DNA from: Candidatus Zhuqueibacterota bacterium
GTDB taxonomy: Bacteria; Zhuqueibacterota; Zhuqueibacteria; Oceanimicrobiales; Oceanimicrobiaceae
Assembly: GCA_029262055.1 (NCBI GenBank)
Contig: JAJDAD010000062.1
Coordinates: forward strand, 17,876 to 81,875
DNA: 64,000 nt
Reading direction: 5' to 3'
In this document: positions 54,301 through 61,960 of the stretch, piece after piece
Layout: each line of letters opens with the position of its first letter
Position numbering within the stretch: position 1 is the stretch's first letter
Position numbers and translations under genes: made by a program
Notes under the pieces: generated by a model
The model's database searches: none
What the model saw: the letters and a program-made list of their open reading frames with translations, nothing else
What the model was told of the DNA's origin: nothing

Positions 54301-54693
54301 TTCAACGCTGACGGTAAAACTGGACTGAAAGGGACGTAGCGCCACGCCGTTGCTGCTCAGGATGGCCGAGGTCAAGGTCAGCGTGATGTCCTCGCCGGGC
54401 TTGAACGGAGAATCTGCGCGAAACTGCGCTGTACGCGTTGCACCGTCATAAGCGATCGAACCGGAGTATAATCCGCTTTGACTGCCGTACACCAACCAGG
54501 TGGCAGAAGTCAGGGTGGCTGGATTTACATCCGTGCTGAATGTGACAAGAACCGGACTGTCGCTTCTCACATTCAGAGCATGGCGAACCGGGGAGGTACT
54601 CCCGACCTCAAACTGGCCATGCAGGGGCGAAAAAATAATAAGCAGCAGCACCAAAGCAAAGCTGGCTCGGGCAAGGCGGTGTATTCGTTCCAT
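51364..54693 (-). CDS. Giant secreted propeller/Ig protein with gliding-type C-terminal domain
   Basis: 1109 residues, starting at the ATG at 54691-54693 with the signal peptide RIHRLARASFALVLLLIIFSPLHGQ. The longer open frame is discounted, and the upstream TPR gene ends 40 bases before this start. In order there is a Big_5/SbsA-like Ig domain (VLVTFSTDVNPATLTSATW) and about ten FG-GAP/VCBS blades (FDNDGWVDLAVCNFDDNSISVLRN). Two ASPM-SPD2-Hydin-like domains (IDFGRVSVCDDSTRIFPLVN), cadherin/Ig-like domains (VLPVNDPPVF) and a CARDB-like domain follow. The C-terminus is VSVRPNPFTPNNDGFNDVAV through PGIYLYVLSNNR. It is a likely surface adhesin held by the adjacent PorP-like barrel. Confidence 0.87.
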   Translation of the reverse strand: MERIHRLARASFALVLLLIIFSPLHGQFEVGSTSPVRHALNVRSDSPVLVTFSTDVNPATLTSATWLVYGSQSGLYSGSIAYDGATRTAQFRADSPFKPGEDITLTLTSAILSSNGVALRPFQSSFTVSVEFGTGVYDQTIAIALSADPENPSERDPSAIFAADFNNDRFVDLAVVNNSTNSVSILNNNFFTFGGSFQVQPGLPVGNGPVAVSGADFDNDGWVDLAVCNFDDNSISVLRNTAAGSFVLLQTVVSAEHPTAIVAEDFDSDGLVDLAITALGVNQLQVFQNQGNADFSLIPASYPTGASPYGLNSGDFDGDGDSDIVVSNSGDNSIFVFKNDGRGSFSNAGEIAVPDFPTVVRSGDLLGRVSGEYGNRALDLVIAHPNINSVSVLENRSLDGGFVLAQEIDAGLRPPDLMVADLDTSDVTALTVGLGKDHDLDIAVPNMFSNDVYAIRNQFNNGFNLDPNDVFAAGETPSAIAGGDFDKDGDIDLAVTNLTTHAVTVLLNKGGNGGRIDFTLPNALIDFGRVSVCDDSTRIFPLVNPTDQTIILEEISTTLPVFIPSPAQATIAPGGLLALSVTFAPDDTLAYQDTLLVRGQVFGRNQEVRVALRGQGIQALISAAPDTLNFGGLQPPTSATLPLQIVNDGNGTLVIKEFRTTDPSFSVTVSLLTVLPHSSQSVQVSFAPAEPISYLDTLTIFSNDCVDSALTVLLLGGPNNFAPEITSADTVTAIEDIFVTYTATANDSDGTQPRFIFRDLPGWLSVASSQPDNNSVQGAPREGDRDTSFTLIAHDVLSFDTLAVYVRVLPVNDPPVFVPMVDQTVVELQLLSFDVTATDPEDSTLVLQAFNLPVGAVFTDNGNKSGTFSWLPGSGTAGDYPVTFIVREVFEPVPLSDTLVVNIRVREALPDLSVAQLTVTSTEVAIGRPVPITATARADFAAVRNPFRLTFLQNGQVVQDTLLASLAFGAEFSFIYVATFNNVGSHEVAFRIDRFDQVQESNEENNDAILLLQARPAAVSVRPNPFTPNNDGFNDVAVFDFADFALGAPELRIFTFRGQRLVTLNPSVNSTFRWNGRDSGGREQQPGIYLYVLSNNRARVKSGYIVLAR

Positions 54694-54733
54694 ACTCACC
54701 TTAATGTCGAAGTCCTTTCGTGTGCGTAATAAG

Positions 54734-55777
54734 TCAATTTGTGTCGGCGATGCGGTGAATATGGTGCCGGGCCTGGGCAAGTTGCTCTTTCTGCCCCAAA
54801 GCCTCGTAGGCGATAGCCAGGCTCTTCCAGCCCGTGATGTCCTCCGGAAAAGTGTCGACAATCCGGCGAAACCAACGTGCCATCTCGTAGTAATTGTGCC
54901 GAAGACGGTTGGCTTCCCCCAGGTGGCGGTAGAGCAGTAGATTATCTTCGGAAAATCCAGTGGCAGCCTCGAATTGCTCAACTGCATTATCGTAGTCTTG
55001 CAGACCGTAATAAAGCAGGCCGAAATCGGTCAGGAGCTGGGCGGACGGATCCAAAGAAGCGACGCTCTCAAAATCCCGGATGGCATCGTCGTACTTCTCG
55101 AGAGCCTCGTAGGAGTAGGCCCGCCGCTTGGTAGCGTTGACGTCGATGCTATCGGTCAGCAAAATTTCGTTGCATAGCTCTATGGTCTTACCGTATTCGT
55201 GATTCAAAAAATAAATCTCCGCGAGGTTGTTCTTGTACGTGGCATTATCAGGGTCGAGCGTGAGTGCATGCAAATAAACATCGCGTGCCTGCCGGTAACG
55301 GCCGATCAGGAACAAGGCCGAGCCGTAGCGTTCCAGGCTGCCCTTGTTGTCTTCGTCGAGCTCCACCGCCAGCCCAAAGTAATGCGCAGCAGCGTTGTAG
55401 ACATGGTCCTCAAAATGGCTAGTGCCACGTTTGAAGTAGCGCACCCAGAACCTCTGTTGCAGAAAGTCAGCTCTCTCCCTCAGGCTGTGAAACTTCTCCC
55501 GTACCTGGTGCAAGGTCTCCTGCATTTCCAGGCCGGCCTCCAACTCGCCGTAGACCTCAGCCAGAAGCAGATGCGCATCCCCGTCCCTGGGGTTGCTTTT
55601 GGTTGTCTCTTCCAGAAGCGTCCGTGCTTGTGGCCAGTTCTGCTGGCGCATGTAGGTATCAACCTGCTGGAATCGACCGGCAGCGCATCCGGACAAAAAC
55701 ATAATTGCGACGAGAATTGTCTTAATTATGATTGCCGGGCTCCATGCCTGGAGTTCTGGTCTCTTATGCCTTGCCAT
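54734..55777 (-). CDS. TPR-repeat lipoprotein, first gene of the envelope-motor locus
   Basis: 347 residues. The signal ends in FLSGC (about residue 31), so it is a lipoprotein. At least six TPR-type pairs follow (WPQARTLLEETTKSNPRDGDAHLLLAEVYGEL, NKGSLERYGSALFLIGRYRQARDVYLHALTLDPDNATYKNNLAEIYFLNHEYGKTIELCNEILL and others), giving a solenoid for protein binding on the periplasmic face. It heads the minus-strand run of the surface-protein/motor locus, with a gene-poor region upstream that should hold the promoter. Confidence 0.85.
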   Translation of the reverse strand: MARHKRPELQAWSPAIIIKTILVAIMFLSGCAAGRFQQVDTYMRQQNWPQARTLLEETTKSNPRDGDAHLLLAEVYGELEAGLEMQETLHQVREKFHSLRERADFLQQRFWVRYFKRGTSHFEDHVYNAAAHYFGLAVELDEDNKGSLERYGSALFLIGRYRQARDVYLHALTLDPDNATYKNNLAEIYFLNHEYGKTIELCNEILLTDSIDVNATKRRAYSYEALEKYDDAIRDFESVASLDPSAQLLTDFGLLYYGLQDYDNAVEQFEAATGFSEDNLLLYRHLGEANRLRHNYYEMARWFRRIVDTFPEDITGWKSLAIAYEALGQKEQLAQARHHIHRIADTN

Positions 55778-56138
55778 TTTAGCACCTGCTAAAGTTCATC
55801 CTTAAGATATCGTTTGTCTCCGTCATGCCGGAACCGCTAACCGGTCACGACAGTTCCGGACATCGAGCGCGCTCAGTCGCGCGTGGCAGCTTCGTCAGCA
55901 ATTTGTGTACCAACGTGATTTGCCAACAGATACAGCCTCGATTAGAGAGGAATAATTACCCAATCCGGGCGACCTTGCAACCAAACATAGATCCCGTTTT
56001 TGGTAATTATTTGCCCAACTGTACAGAAATCGGCCAGATAGGTTTTCGCTTGATGCTTTTTTACTTAATTGATTCAGATGCCTGTCCGCAAGCCTGATGG
56101 AGCCACAACGAAGGGACGAGCGAGTGGAGGATTATAGT

Positions 56139-56243
56139 GCCCGGCACTTTTCTGAAAAAGTGGATTGCTTCCTGCCCAAAGGAAATGAGGAAAATGAGGA
56201 AGGCAATGGGGGCTTTGAGGAAAGGCAAGAAGCAATCCCGGGC
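56139..56243. repeat. Interrupted palindrome of about 105 bases
   Basis: Outer arms GCCCGG/CCGGGC (56139-56144, 56238-56243) and inner arms GGATTGCTTCCTGCC/GGCAAGAAGCAATCC (56162-56176, 56224-56238, one mismatch) enclose a purine-rich core. It can fold into a long hairpin. It may be a small mobile (MITE-like) element; no other copy is in the window. Confidence 0.45.
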
Positions 56244-56445
56244 ATTGGGTTTCTACCGCCTACAGGGCACAACTTGTAGATCCATCTAGGCTGCTCTTAT
56301 ATCCACCGGAGCAATTAAGTACACCTTGCAGGTGTCTAATTGTACACTTCTTCTTGGAAAGAAGCAAGCTTTTTAAAAGAAAACTTGAAGTTCTATGGTG
56401 TTTATTAGTGTGGATGATTTGGCAAAAAGTAAGTCACGGATTCGC

Positions 56446-56679
56446 ACGGCGCGGCAGAGCCACAGCCAAAAGAGCGAAACGCAAAGGTCGCAGAGGACCG
56501 CAGAGTTACGACAAAGTCGGTCTTTCCCTTTGTGCTCTTCGTGACGTTCGTGGTGCAATGGATTATTCAAGTTAGAATATGAAGACATGACAGAGGCTAT
56601 TGTAGGTTCGGCTCTTGAAGTGTCCAATATTCTCGGCTATGATTTTTGGCGACAGTTATCAAAAGGCATTACAGGTTGA
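56446..56679 (+). pseudogene. GxxExxY-family gene remnant with its characteristic leader repeat
   Basis: A 30-codon frame at 56587-56679 reads MTEAIVGSALEVSNILGYDFW. This matches the N-terminus of GxxExxY proteins (pattern 'ALEVHNxLGYGFLEKVY') and then stops. The 100 bases before it (GAAACGCAAAGGTCGCAGAG, then CTCTTCGTGACGTTCGTGG) are the CGCAAAG/GTTCGTGG-type sequence that typically precedes such genes. In reverse it gives the familiar spurious HHERHEEHKG translation. The rest of the gene is missing. Confidence 0.6.
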
Positions 56680-56910
56680 ATTGTCACGTCGGGGCCATTC
56701 GATACTGCAATAAACAAGATCCGTGTTTCATCAGTGTGAATCCGTGACTATGGAGCTAATATTGATACGAGCGCAGCCGTAGCAATCTTTGCGATTCCTT
56801 CGGAAACCGCCTTTGCCTGGACGAATTTCCAGCACCAAATTTTTATTTGCAATGATTTCATGCCGATAAAAAGTGATAACTCTATTCGTGAAAAGTAGTG
56901 GAGATACAAG

Positions 56911-57324
56911 ATGCGAATTCTAATTGTCGAAGATGACCCCGATGCCAGCAGGCTCCTAAAAAAATATCTGGCACCGCTAGGTGAATGCGAAGAAGCTGAA
57001 AATGGCCAGGAGGCGGTCCGGGCTGTTCAGCGCTCGCTACGGGAAGAGTATCCCTTCGACCTGATTTGTCTCGATATCATGATGCCTGCCATGGATGGCC
57101 ATGAAACATTGCAGGAGATCAGGCAAATAGAGCGACGGGAAGGTCTGGAGATCGGAGAAGGCATCAAAGTCCTGATGACATCCGCTCTCTCGGACAATAA
57201 TACTATCCTGCAGACCTACATGGAATTATGTGACGGCTACATTGTCAAGCCGTTTACTCAACAAGAGTTGTTCGACAAATTACACGAAATTGCAGATGTC
57301 CGGCAGCTTGGGGAAGCAGAGTAG
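56911..57324 (+). CDS. Stand-alone response regulator (CheY-like receiver)
   Basis: 137 residues forming a single receiver domain without an output domain. The acidic pair EDD lies at residues 7-9, the phosphoacceptor is Asp55 (LICLDIMMP), Thr90 is in VLMTSAL and Lys113 in YIVKPF, so it is phosphorylation-competent. GGAG stands seven bases before the ATG. No histidine kinase is nearby, so the partner lies elsewhere. Such single-domain regulators pass signals through protein contact, for example to motility or phosphorelay components. Confidence 0.9.
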   Translation: MRILIVEDDPDASRLLKKYLAPLGECEEAENGQEAVRAVQRSLREEYPFDLICLDIMMPAMDGHETLQEIRQIERREGLEIGEGIKVLMTSALSDNNTILQTYMELCDGYIVKPFTQQELFDKLHEIADVRQLGEAE

Positions 57325-57638
57325 CTCCTGGTCTTCTTTCGGGCAAGCAGCGCCACCAAATGCACTGCCACTCATCTCTCTCCGGCCTCGCAAGCACACC
57401 GGCAAGTCGGGACACTCTGAGTTAATGCTGTCAGGACCGCAGTCGTAAACATCAGCCAAAGTCCCTAGTCGTATGGCTGTGTTGCTACTGCATCCCCCAG
57501 GTTTTTGAGGGATCGCCATCGAGCAGCCCTCTGCAACAGTACAACCAAATCAAAGCCGCTCAGGACATTCCCACCCGGCGCTCCTACTTGATTATTTCAA
57601 AACAACTACATACCTTGCACAATTCTCGTTGACTTATT
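57325..57638. other. Intergenic region between response regulator and NUDIX gene
   Basis: About 310 bases. A CCCCCAGG...TTTTTGAGGG segment near 57496-57515 could be a weak hairpin. No gene is seen. Confidence 0.35.
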
Positions 57639-57650
57639 TTGGAGTATCAT

Positions 57651-58199
57651 TTGCGCGAACATATCAACTACTGCAGTAACTGTGGCAGCAAAGTGACATT
57701 CGGACCTGTTCCGGACGATGACCGGCCCCGCCATCACTGCGAGGACTGCAGCACCATCTTGTACCAGAACCCCAATATGGTGGTCGGATGCATCCCCATC
57801 TGGCAGGACAAAATCCTGATGTGCAAGCGCGCCATTGAACCGCGTTACGGCTTGTGGACCTTACCGGCCGGGTTTTTGGAGTTTGGAGAAAACGCTGAGG
57901 ATGGCGCTGTGCGGGAAACGATTGAGGAAGCCCACGCTGAGGTCGAGATAAAGCGTTTGTTTTCAGTCTATAGTCTGCCGAAAGTCGGGCAAGTCTATTT
58001 GATGTTTCTGGCTGAGCTGCAGAACTTAAACTTTTCAGCCGGCAAAGAAAGTCTGGAAGTGAAACTTTTCCGCCAGAAAGAAATCCCGTGGGATGAAATG
58101 GCCTTCAGCGCCGTCAAGTTTACCCTGGAAAAATTCTGCGAACACCAATTCGATTCCCGCCCGGAAGTTTTCCTGGGAGCGCTACAGCCTGCAACCTAA
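57651..58199 (+). CDS. NUDIX hydrolase with N-terminal zinc ribbon (NADH-pyrophosphatase-like)
   Basis: 182 residues. The zinc ribbon CSNCGSKVTF ... HHCEDCSTILYQNP (about residues 7-40) precedes a NUDIX domain. Its box lies within GFLEFGENAEDGAVRETIEE followed by AHAEV, keeping the catalytic RExxEE. This layout is that of NudC-type and related diphosphatases, which hydrolyse NADH or capped nucleotides; the substrate is not proven. There is no ATG. The TTG at 57651 has GGAG six bases before it and is preferred over the TTG at 57639. The stop overlaps the convergent mutM end by four bases. Confidence 0.85.
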   Translation: MREHINYCSNCGSKVTFGPVPDDDRPRHHCEDCSTILYQNPNMVVGCIPIWQDKILMCKRAIEPRYGLWTLPAGFLEFGENAEDGAVRETIEEAHAEVEIKRLFSVYSLPKVGQVYLMFLAELQNLNFSAGKESLEVKLFRQKEIPWDEMAFSAVKFTLEKFCEHQFDSRPEVFLGALQPAT

Positions 58200-59026
58200 G
58201 CGGGTCGCTGACAGCTAGGACAAAAAAAGCTGCTCCGGCCGACCTGGACAAGACGTTCGATTTGCGTGTTGCAGGACTGGCACCCCTCCCCTTCGCGACC
58301 GTAAACAGCCAACGAAAGCTGGAAGTAGCCGGTTTCGCCATTGCTGTCCACAAAGTCGTTCAAGGTTGTTCCCCCTTTTCGGATCGCCCGGCGCAAGACC
58401 TTCCTGATCTCGCCCAGAAGCGTCCGCCAATCCGTTTCTGACAGCACAGCAGCGGGCGTCGCAGGATGAATCCCCGCATAGAACAAGGCCTCGCTTGCAT
58501 AGATGTTGCCGACCCCGACAATGAACCCGGCATCCATCAGTAGATTCTTTACCGGCCGCTGAAGCGTCGCAGCGCGCTGATGAAGTTTCCCAAAAGTGGT
58601 GCCCCGGTGCAGCGGCTCCAACCCGAGATTCACGAGACGGGGATGCTCGCGCAAACGGCCCGGTGCCGAGGCATCAACCATGCCGAAACGACGTGGATCC
58701 CGGAAACGTAATTGCGTCTCGTCATTGAAAGTAAAGATGACATGGTCGTGCTTGTGGAACGGCTGTCTTTCCGTGAGAAACAACAGTTGGCCGCTCATCC
58801 CCAAATGCAGAATGAGACAACTGTCCTGCTCAAATTCCACTATCAAATATTTGGCGCGGCGCTTAACCCCGACAATCGCCTGGGCAAGCAAAAGCTGCCG
58901 CAAACGCGTTTCATCCACCGGCCAGCGCAGCCTGGCGTCGCGGACCTGGATTTTAACGATACTCCTGCCCGGCAAGTGTTCAGACAGGGCGCGCCGAATG
59001 GTTTCGACTTCGGGCAACTCGGGCAT
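58196..59026 (-). CDS. mutM: Formamidopyrimidine-DNA glycosylase
   Basis: A 276-residue Fpg/MutM that excises 8-oxoguanine and opened purine rings. The catalytic Pro2-Glu3 is present (MPELPEVETIRRAL), with Lys57 in RRAKYLIVEF and the helix-two-turn-helix NLLMDAGFIVGVGNIYASEALF. The C-terminal zinc finger CQSCNTQIERLVQVGRS ends CPSCQR. Together with mutY it gives the GO repair system. It is convergent with the NUDIX gene, with a four-base overlap of their ends, and divergent from nothing on the left. The length is typical. Confidence 0.96.
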   Translation of the reverse strand: MPELPEVETIRRALSEHLPGRSIVKIQVRDARLRWPVDETRLRQLLLAQAIVGVKRRAKYLIVEFEQDSCLILHLGMSGQLLFLTERQPFHKHDHVIFTFNDETQLRFRDPRRFGMVDASAPGRLREHPRLVNLGLEPLHRGTTFGKLHQRAATLQRPVKNLLMDAGFIVGVGNIYASEALFYAGIHPATPAAVLSETDWRTLLGEIRKVLRRAIRKGGTTLNDFVDSNGETGYFQLSLAVYGREGEGCQSCNTQIERLVQVGRSSFFCPSCQRPA

Positions 59027-59125
59027 ATGACAAACCTTGCTAAATTGGTGCGCTTAGACTATATTCGGCGAATTTCACACGAAAGCATCTGTTTCGTAAG
59101 TTCATGATCATGCGCGGCGTGACGC

Positions 59126-60724
59126 TCACGCTTTATGCAGGAAAACATGTCTATCGCTTTTCCTGACCCGTGTCAAGTAGCGCGTTCTGAAAGACAGGAT
59201 CCCAACCACCGCGATCAAAACATAGACCGAAAGATTGCCTGTGTAGGCGTAAATCGTGCGCGGCGGCGTCTTGGGCAGGTGCAAGGTAGTGTTGATATAT
59301 TCGCGGGTGTACAATTCGGTCTCACGCGAAATCGTCCGGCCGGCAGCATCGATTACCTGGGAGCTGCCGGTGTTCAGGGCCCGCAGCAACGGCTTGCGAT
59401 ATTCTACCGTGCGCGGACGCGCCATCTGCTTATGCAAATACGATGCATCCGAATCGCCGAACCAGCCATCGTTGGTGGTGTTCACCATAAAGTCCGCCGC
59501 CCCGTGGTCAAAGCCCGCAATAAAGCCCGAAATAATATCCTCATAGCAAATGAGCGGCAGCCAGTTAACATCATCGCGGAGTTTAAAAACCGGCTTCTCC
59601 GATCCCCGCGTAAACTGCGATATCGACTGCGGCAGCCATTTCTGCAGGAAGGGCAGCGATTTCGCCAACGGGATGTATTCGCCGAAAGCCAGCAAGATAA
59701 TCTTCCGATATTTGTCATAAACCTCGCCCTGACTGTCAAAAACGAACTGTGTGTTAAAAATATCCCGTTGCCGGTTGCTCCGCTGCTCGATTTCGACCGA
59801 ACCCGCGGCCAGCATCACATTTTGACTGCGCGCCAGATCAGAAGCTGCTGCCGCGATTCTCTGATAATTTAGAATCGGAAAGTGAACCGAACCTTCCGGC
59901 CAGACCAGCAATTCCGTTGTATCGGGGTGCGCAGCGATGGCTTCTTTCGAAAACGCCACCAACGATTCGAACTCCTGCAACCGATCTTCCACTGTCAGGC
60001 TGGCACCATAGAATTTCTCCATGGTCGTATTGGACTGAATGACCGAAACCGCAACCTTCTTTTGGTCTCCTGAAGGTGTGTTAGAATAGTGTTGTAAAGC
60101 CCAGTAGCCATAACCCGCCACCAGCACCGTGAAACCGGTCAGCGCCATCAGCTCCAGTTTTTTCACTGCCAAGGAAGCGCGCTGTTGCCACAGCCAGTGC
60201 GGTAAATGAATAAGCGTCATGGCCACAAAGCTCAAGCCGGCGACTCCCCAGATGTCGGCAGTCTGGTAAAAAACGAGCGCCGAATCCAAAGCCGTGCCGA
60301 AATACCAAGGGAATACCTGCGGGTTGATCTGTTCGGTTGCCACAAACAGGGCAGCCGTACAGAAGGGCAAAGTTCGCTCCCCAAAGAGCCGCTCAAGGTA
60401 AGCCCATGCCACGAAATTGAGATTGTTGAACGCACTGAAGAGCAAAAGCAAGCCCCATCCCAGGACGGCAGGCAGGCCGCCAAAGTCCATGGCCACCAAA
60501 CGAATCCAGCCAAAGCCGCCGAGGTTGGTTACGATAGCCATGATCCAATAGGCCAGCAGCTTACGTTTGAGAGGCAGGTCACGCATACCCGCCAGCAGGA
60601 ATGGCAGTACAAACAAACCAGGCAAGAAATTATAGCGCTCAAAGGCGAGGAAAATACTAATCCCGGCAAGCACCGGAAGAACAAACGTCTTGATATTTGT
60701 GGCGTTCAAAATCTTCTGATTCAT
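59126..60724 (-). CDS. lnt: Apolipoprotein N-acyltransferase
   Basis: 532 residues. Six membrane helices in the first 220 residues are followed by a nitrilase-fold catalytic domain (ESLVAFSKEAIAAHPDTTELLVWPEGSVHF). The catalytic Glu lies in WPEGS, Lys in YDKYRKIILLAFGEY and Cys in LPLICYEDIISGF, so the triad is complete. It ends with a last membrane helix (LSVYVLIAVVGIL). It adds the third acyl chain to lipoproteins, consistent with the many lipoproteins in this window. Confidence 0.94.
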   Translation of the reverse strand: MNQKILNATNIKTFVLPVLAGISIFLAFERYNFLPGLFVLPFLLAGMRDLPLKRKLLAYWIMAIVTNLGGFGWIRLVAMDFGGLPAVLGWGLLLLFSAFNNLNFVAWAYLERLFGERTLPFCTAALFVATEQINPQVFPWYFGTALDSALVFYQTADIWGVAGLSFVAMTLIHLPHWLWQQRASLAVKKLELMALTGFTVLVAGYGYWALQHYSNTPSGDQKKVAVSVIQSNTTMEKFYGASLTVEDRLQEFESLVAFSKEAIAAHPDTTELLVWPEGSVHFPILNYQRIAAAASDLARSQNVMLAAGSVEIEQRSNRQRDIFNTQFVFDSQGEVYDKYRKIILLAFGEYIPLAKSLPFLQKWLPQSISQFTRGSEKPVFKLRDDVNWLPLICYEDIISGFIAGFDHGAADFMVNTTNDGWFGDSDASYLHKQMARPRTVEYRKPLLRALNTGSSQVIDAAGRTISRETELYTREYINTTLHLPKTPPRTIYAYTGNLSVYVLIAVVGILSFRTRYLTRVRKSDRHVFLHKA

Positions 60725-60891
60725 AACTGCTATCGGTGATGGGGTGAATAAGAACTGGACAATTCAAGGAAAATAGCTCTTTAAACACCAAACGCAAGGA
60801 AAGGTTTTGCTCAGGCAACACTTTGCGGACCAGGCTTGAAACAGGACGACGGGGCTGTAAAACGAACCGGGTTCAAAGCCTGAACGAAAGG

Positions 60892-61485
60892 CTAGGGGCC
60901 CAGCACAGAGAAGCGCTCCGCGCTGGTTTTGTCCATCCGGATGGAAATGATCTTGTCCTTCTTCCGCTTCTTGCGCCAGAACACAATGTCGATGTCTGTC
61001 AACTCTTCCGGAGGCAAAACAAAAGCTGCAGGGGATTTATGGACATCAACGAACAAAGAGTCACCAGCCGGCGAAGCAGCTGACCGGACAACTTGGGAAG
61101 ACGTGTCTTGTGCTGTGCCAAACTCAAAGGTACTCACGTACTCAAAATTGCTGCGGTTTGCTCTGAAGATTTGCCACTGGCCATATATCTGTTCTGTCTG
61201 ACTGTTCTCTAAATAAAAGTGGGCAATGCGGGCGCCCAGAATCTCGTGCTCCCCGTGCATCACCGAAACGTCCATTCCGTTAAACCACATTTCCGTGACC
61301 AGTAGCTCAGACATCATGTAGCGCATGCCGGTAAGAATAGCTGACGAGAATTGTCGGACCAGCACAGGATGGTCGGACCACTCCACTATTTTCGCCGGTT
61401 GGTGCAGAGATGGAGAACAACCAGAGAGGCACAGAATAAGAAACAGGTGATAAATCGAGAGTAGTCTTTTGAGCGAAAAAGTCAT
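60892..61485 (-). CDS. Lipoprotein of unknown function
   Basis: About 197 residues from the ATG at 61483-61485 (MTFSLKRLLSIY). The longer open frame adds nine residues. The signal peptide ends in the lipobox CLSGCSPS. The mature part is mixed alpha/beta (VLVRQFSSAILTGMRYMMSELLVTEMWFNG; ILGARIAHFYLENSQT) and ends basic (WRKKRKKDKIISIRMDK). No family was recognised. It follows lnt after a 167-base gap and is probably a separate unit. Confidence 0.65.
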   Translation of the reverse strand: MTFSLKRLLSIYHLFLILCLSGCSPSLHQPAKIVEWSDHPVLVRQFSSAILTGMRYMMSELLVTEMWFNGMDVSVMHGEHEILGARIAHFYLENSQTEQIYGQWQIFRANRSNFEYVSTFEFGTAQDTSSQVVRSAASPAGDSLFVDVHKSPAAFVLPPEELTDIDIVFWRKKRKKDKIISIRMDKTSAERFSVLGP

Positions 61486-61960
61486 CTTTGTTGATCTAAA
61501 GCGTTTAGCCACTTTGAACCAGTTTCTTTACCTTGCCACCACAAATCAAATAGGGAACCATGATCGCCGGTCACGTTTGGAACAGCCGGATTCCGGAGGA
61601 ATCGCATCACAAACAGTCAAACCTATATTTACCTGCAACACAGCAGTATCCCGTAAAGTCTGGAAAGCACAATTGCATTTTGCCAGTCGGGTGAGTCAAC
61701 ACACGTAAACCCAGGTTTATCAACTACTTTTGCGCACAGCCGTACAAACTTGTCAGAATCGCTTACACTCGCGTGCCCAATTGACGCACGGACACGAGCC
61801 GGACGCACCCCAACTCTTTTCCAAACAGCTACTTACACCAACGACACAAACAAACAGCATCGTAGCACAATTATTGCAATAATGTTTTTTTCTCATGCCG
61901 AAGACTTTATTCTGAAGTCATCAGGAAACGAATTTTCTTTTATTGAGGGGAGGGCGTGCT
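61486..61960. other. Intergenic region before the lamin-tail gene
   Basis: About 475 bases with no recognisable gene. A perfect 14-base palindrome ATTATTGCAATAAT lies at 61870-61883, followed by a T-run; it could be an operator or a weak terminator. GAGGGGAGGG before 61961 is the ribosome site of the next gene. Confidence 0.4.

Larger units (their letters stand above)
55778..56910. other. Gene-poor region with inverted repeats and a degraded gene
   Basis: About 1.1 kb without an intact gene. It contains an interrupted palindrome at 56139-56243, a smaller inverted repeat at 56312-56342 (CAATTAAGTACACCT against AGGTGTCTAATTG), and the GxxExxY remnant with its associated GCAAAGG-type sequence at 56446-56679. 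The left part must hold the promoter of the leftward motor locus. The right edge carries a GGAG site just before the response-regulator start. Confidence 0.5.

Noticed and set aside
48297..55777. Classic Tol-Pal or TonB-receptor locus
   Set aside because: There is no TolB, Pal or plug-domain receptor. The barrel is PorP/SprF-like and the companions are TPR lipoproteins and a CTD adhesin.
56373..56627. 84-codon minus-strand frame (HHERHEEHKG type)
   Set aside because: This is the familiar spurious translation of the GxxExxY-associated leader sequence, not a protein gene.
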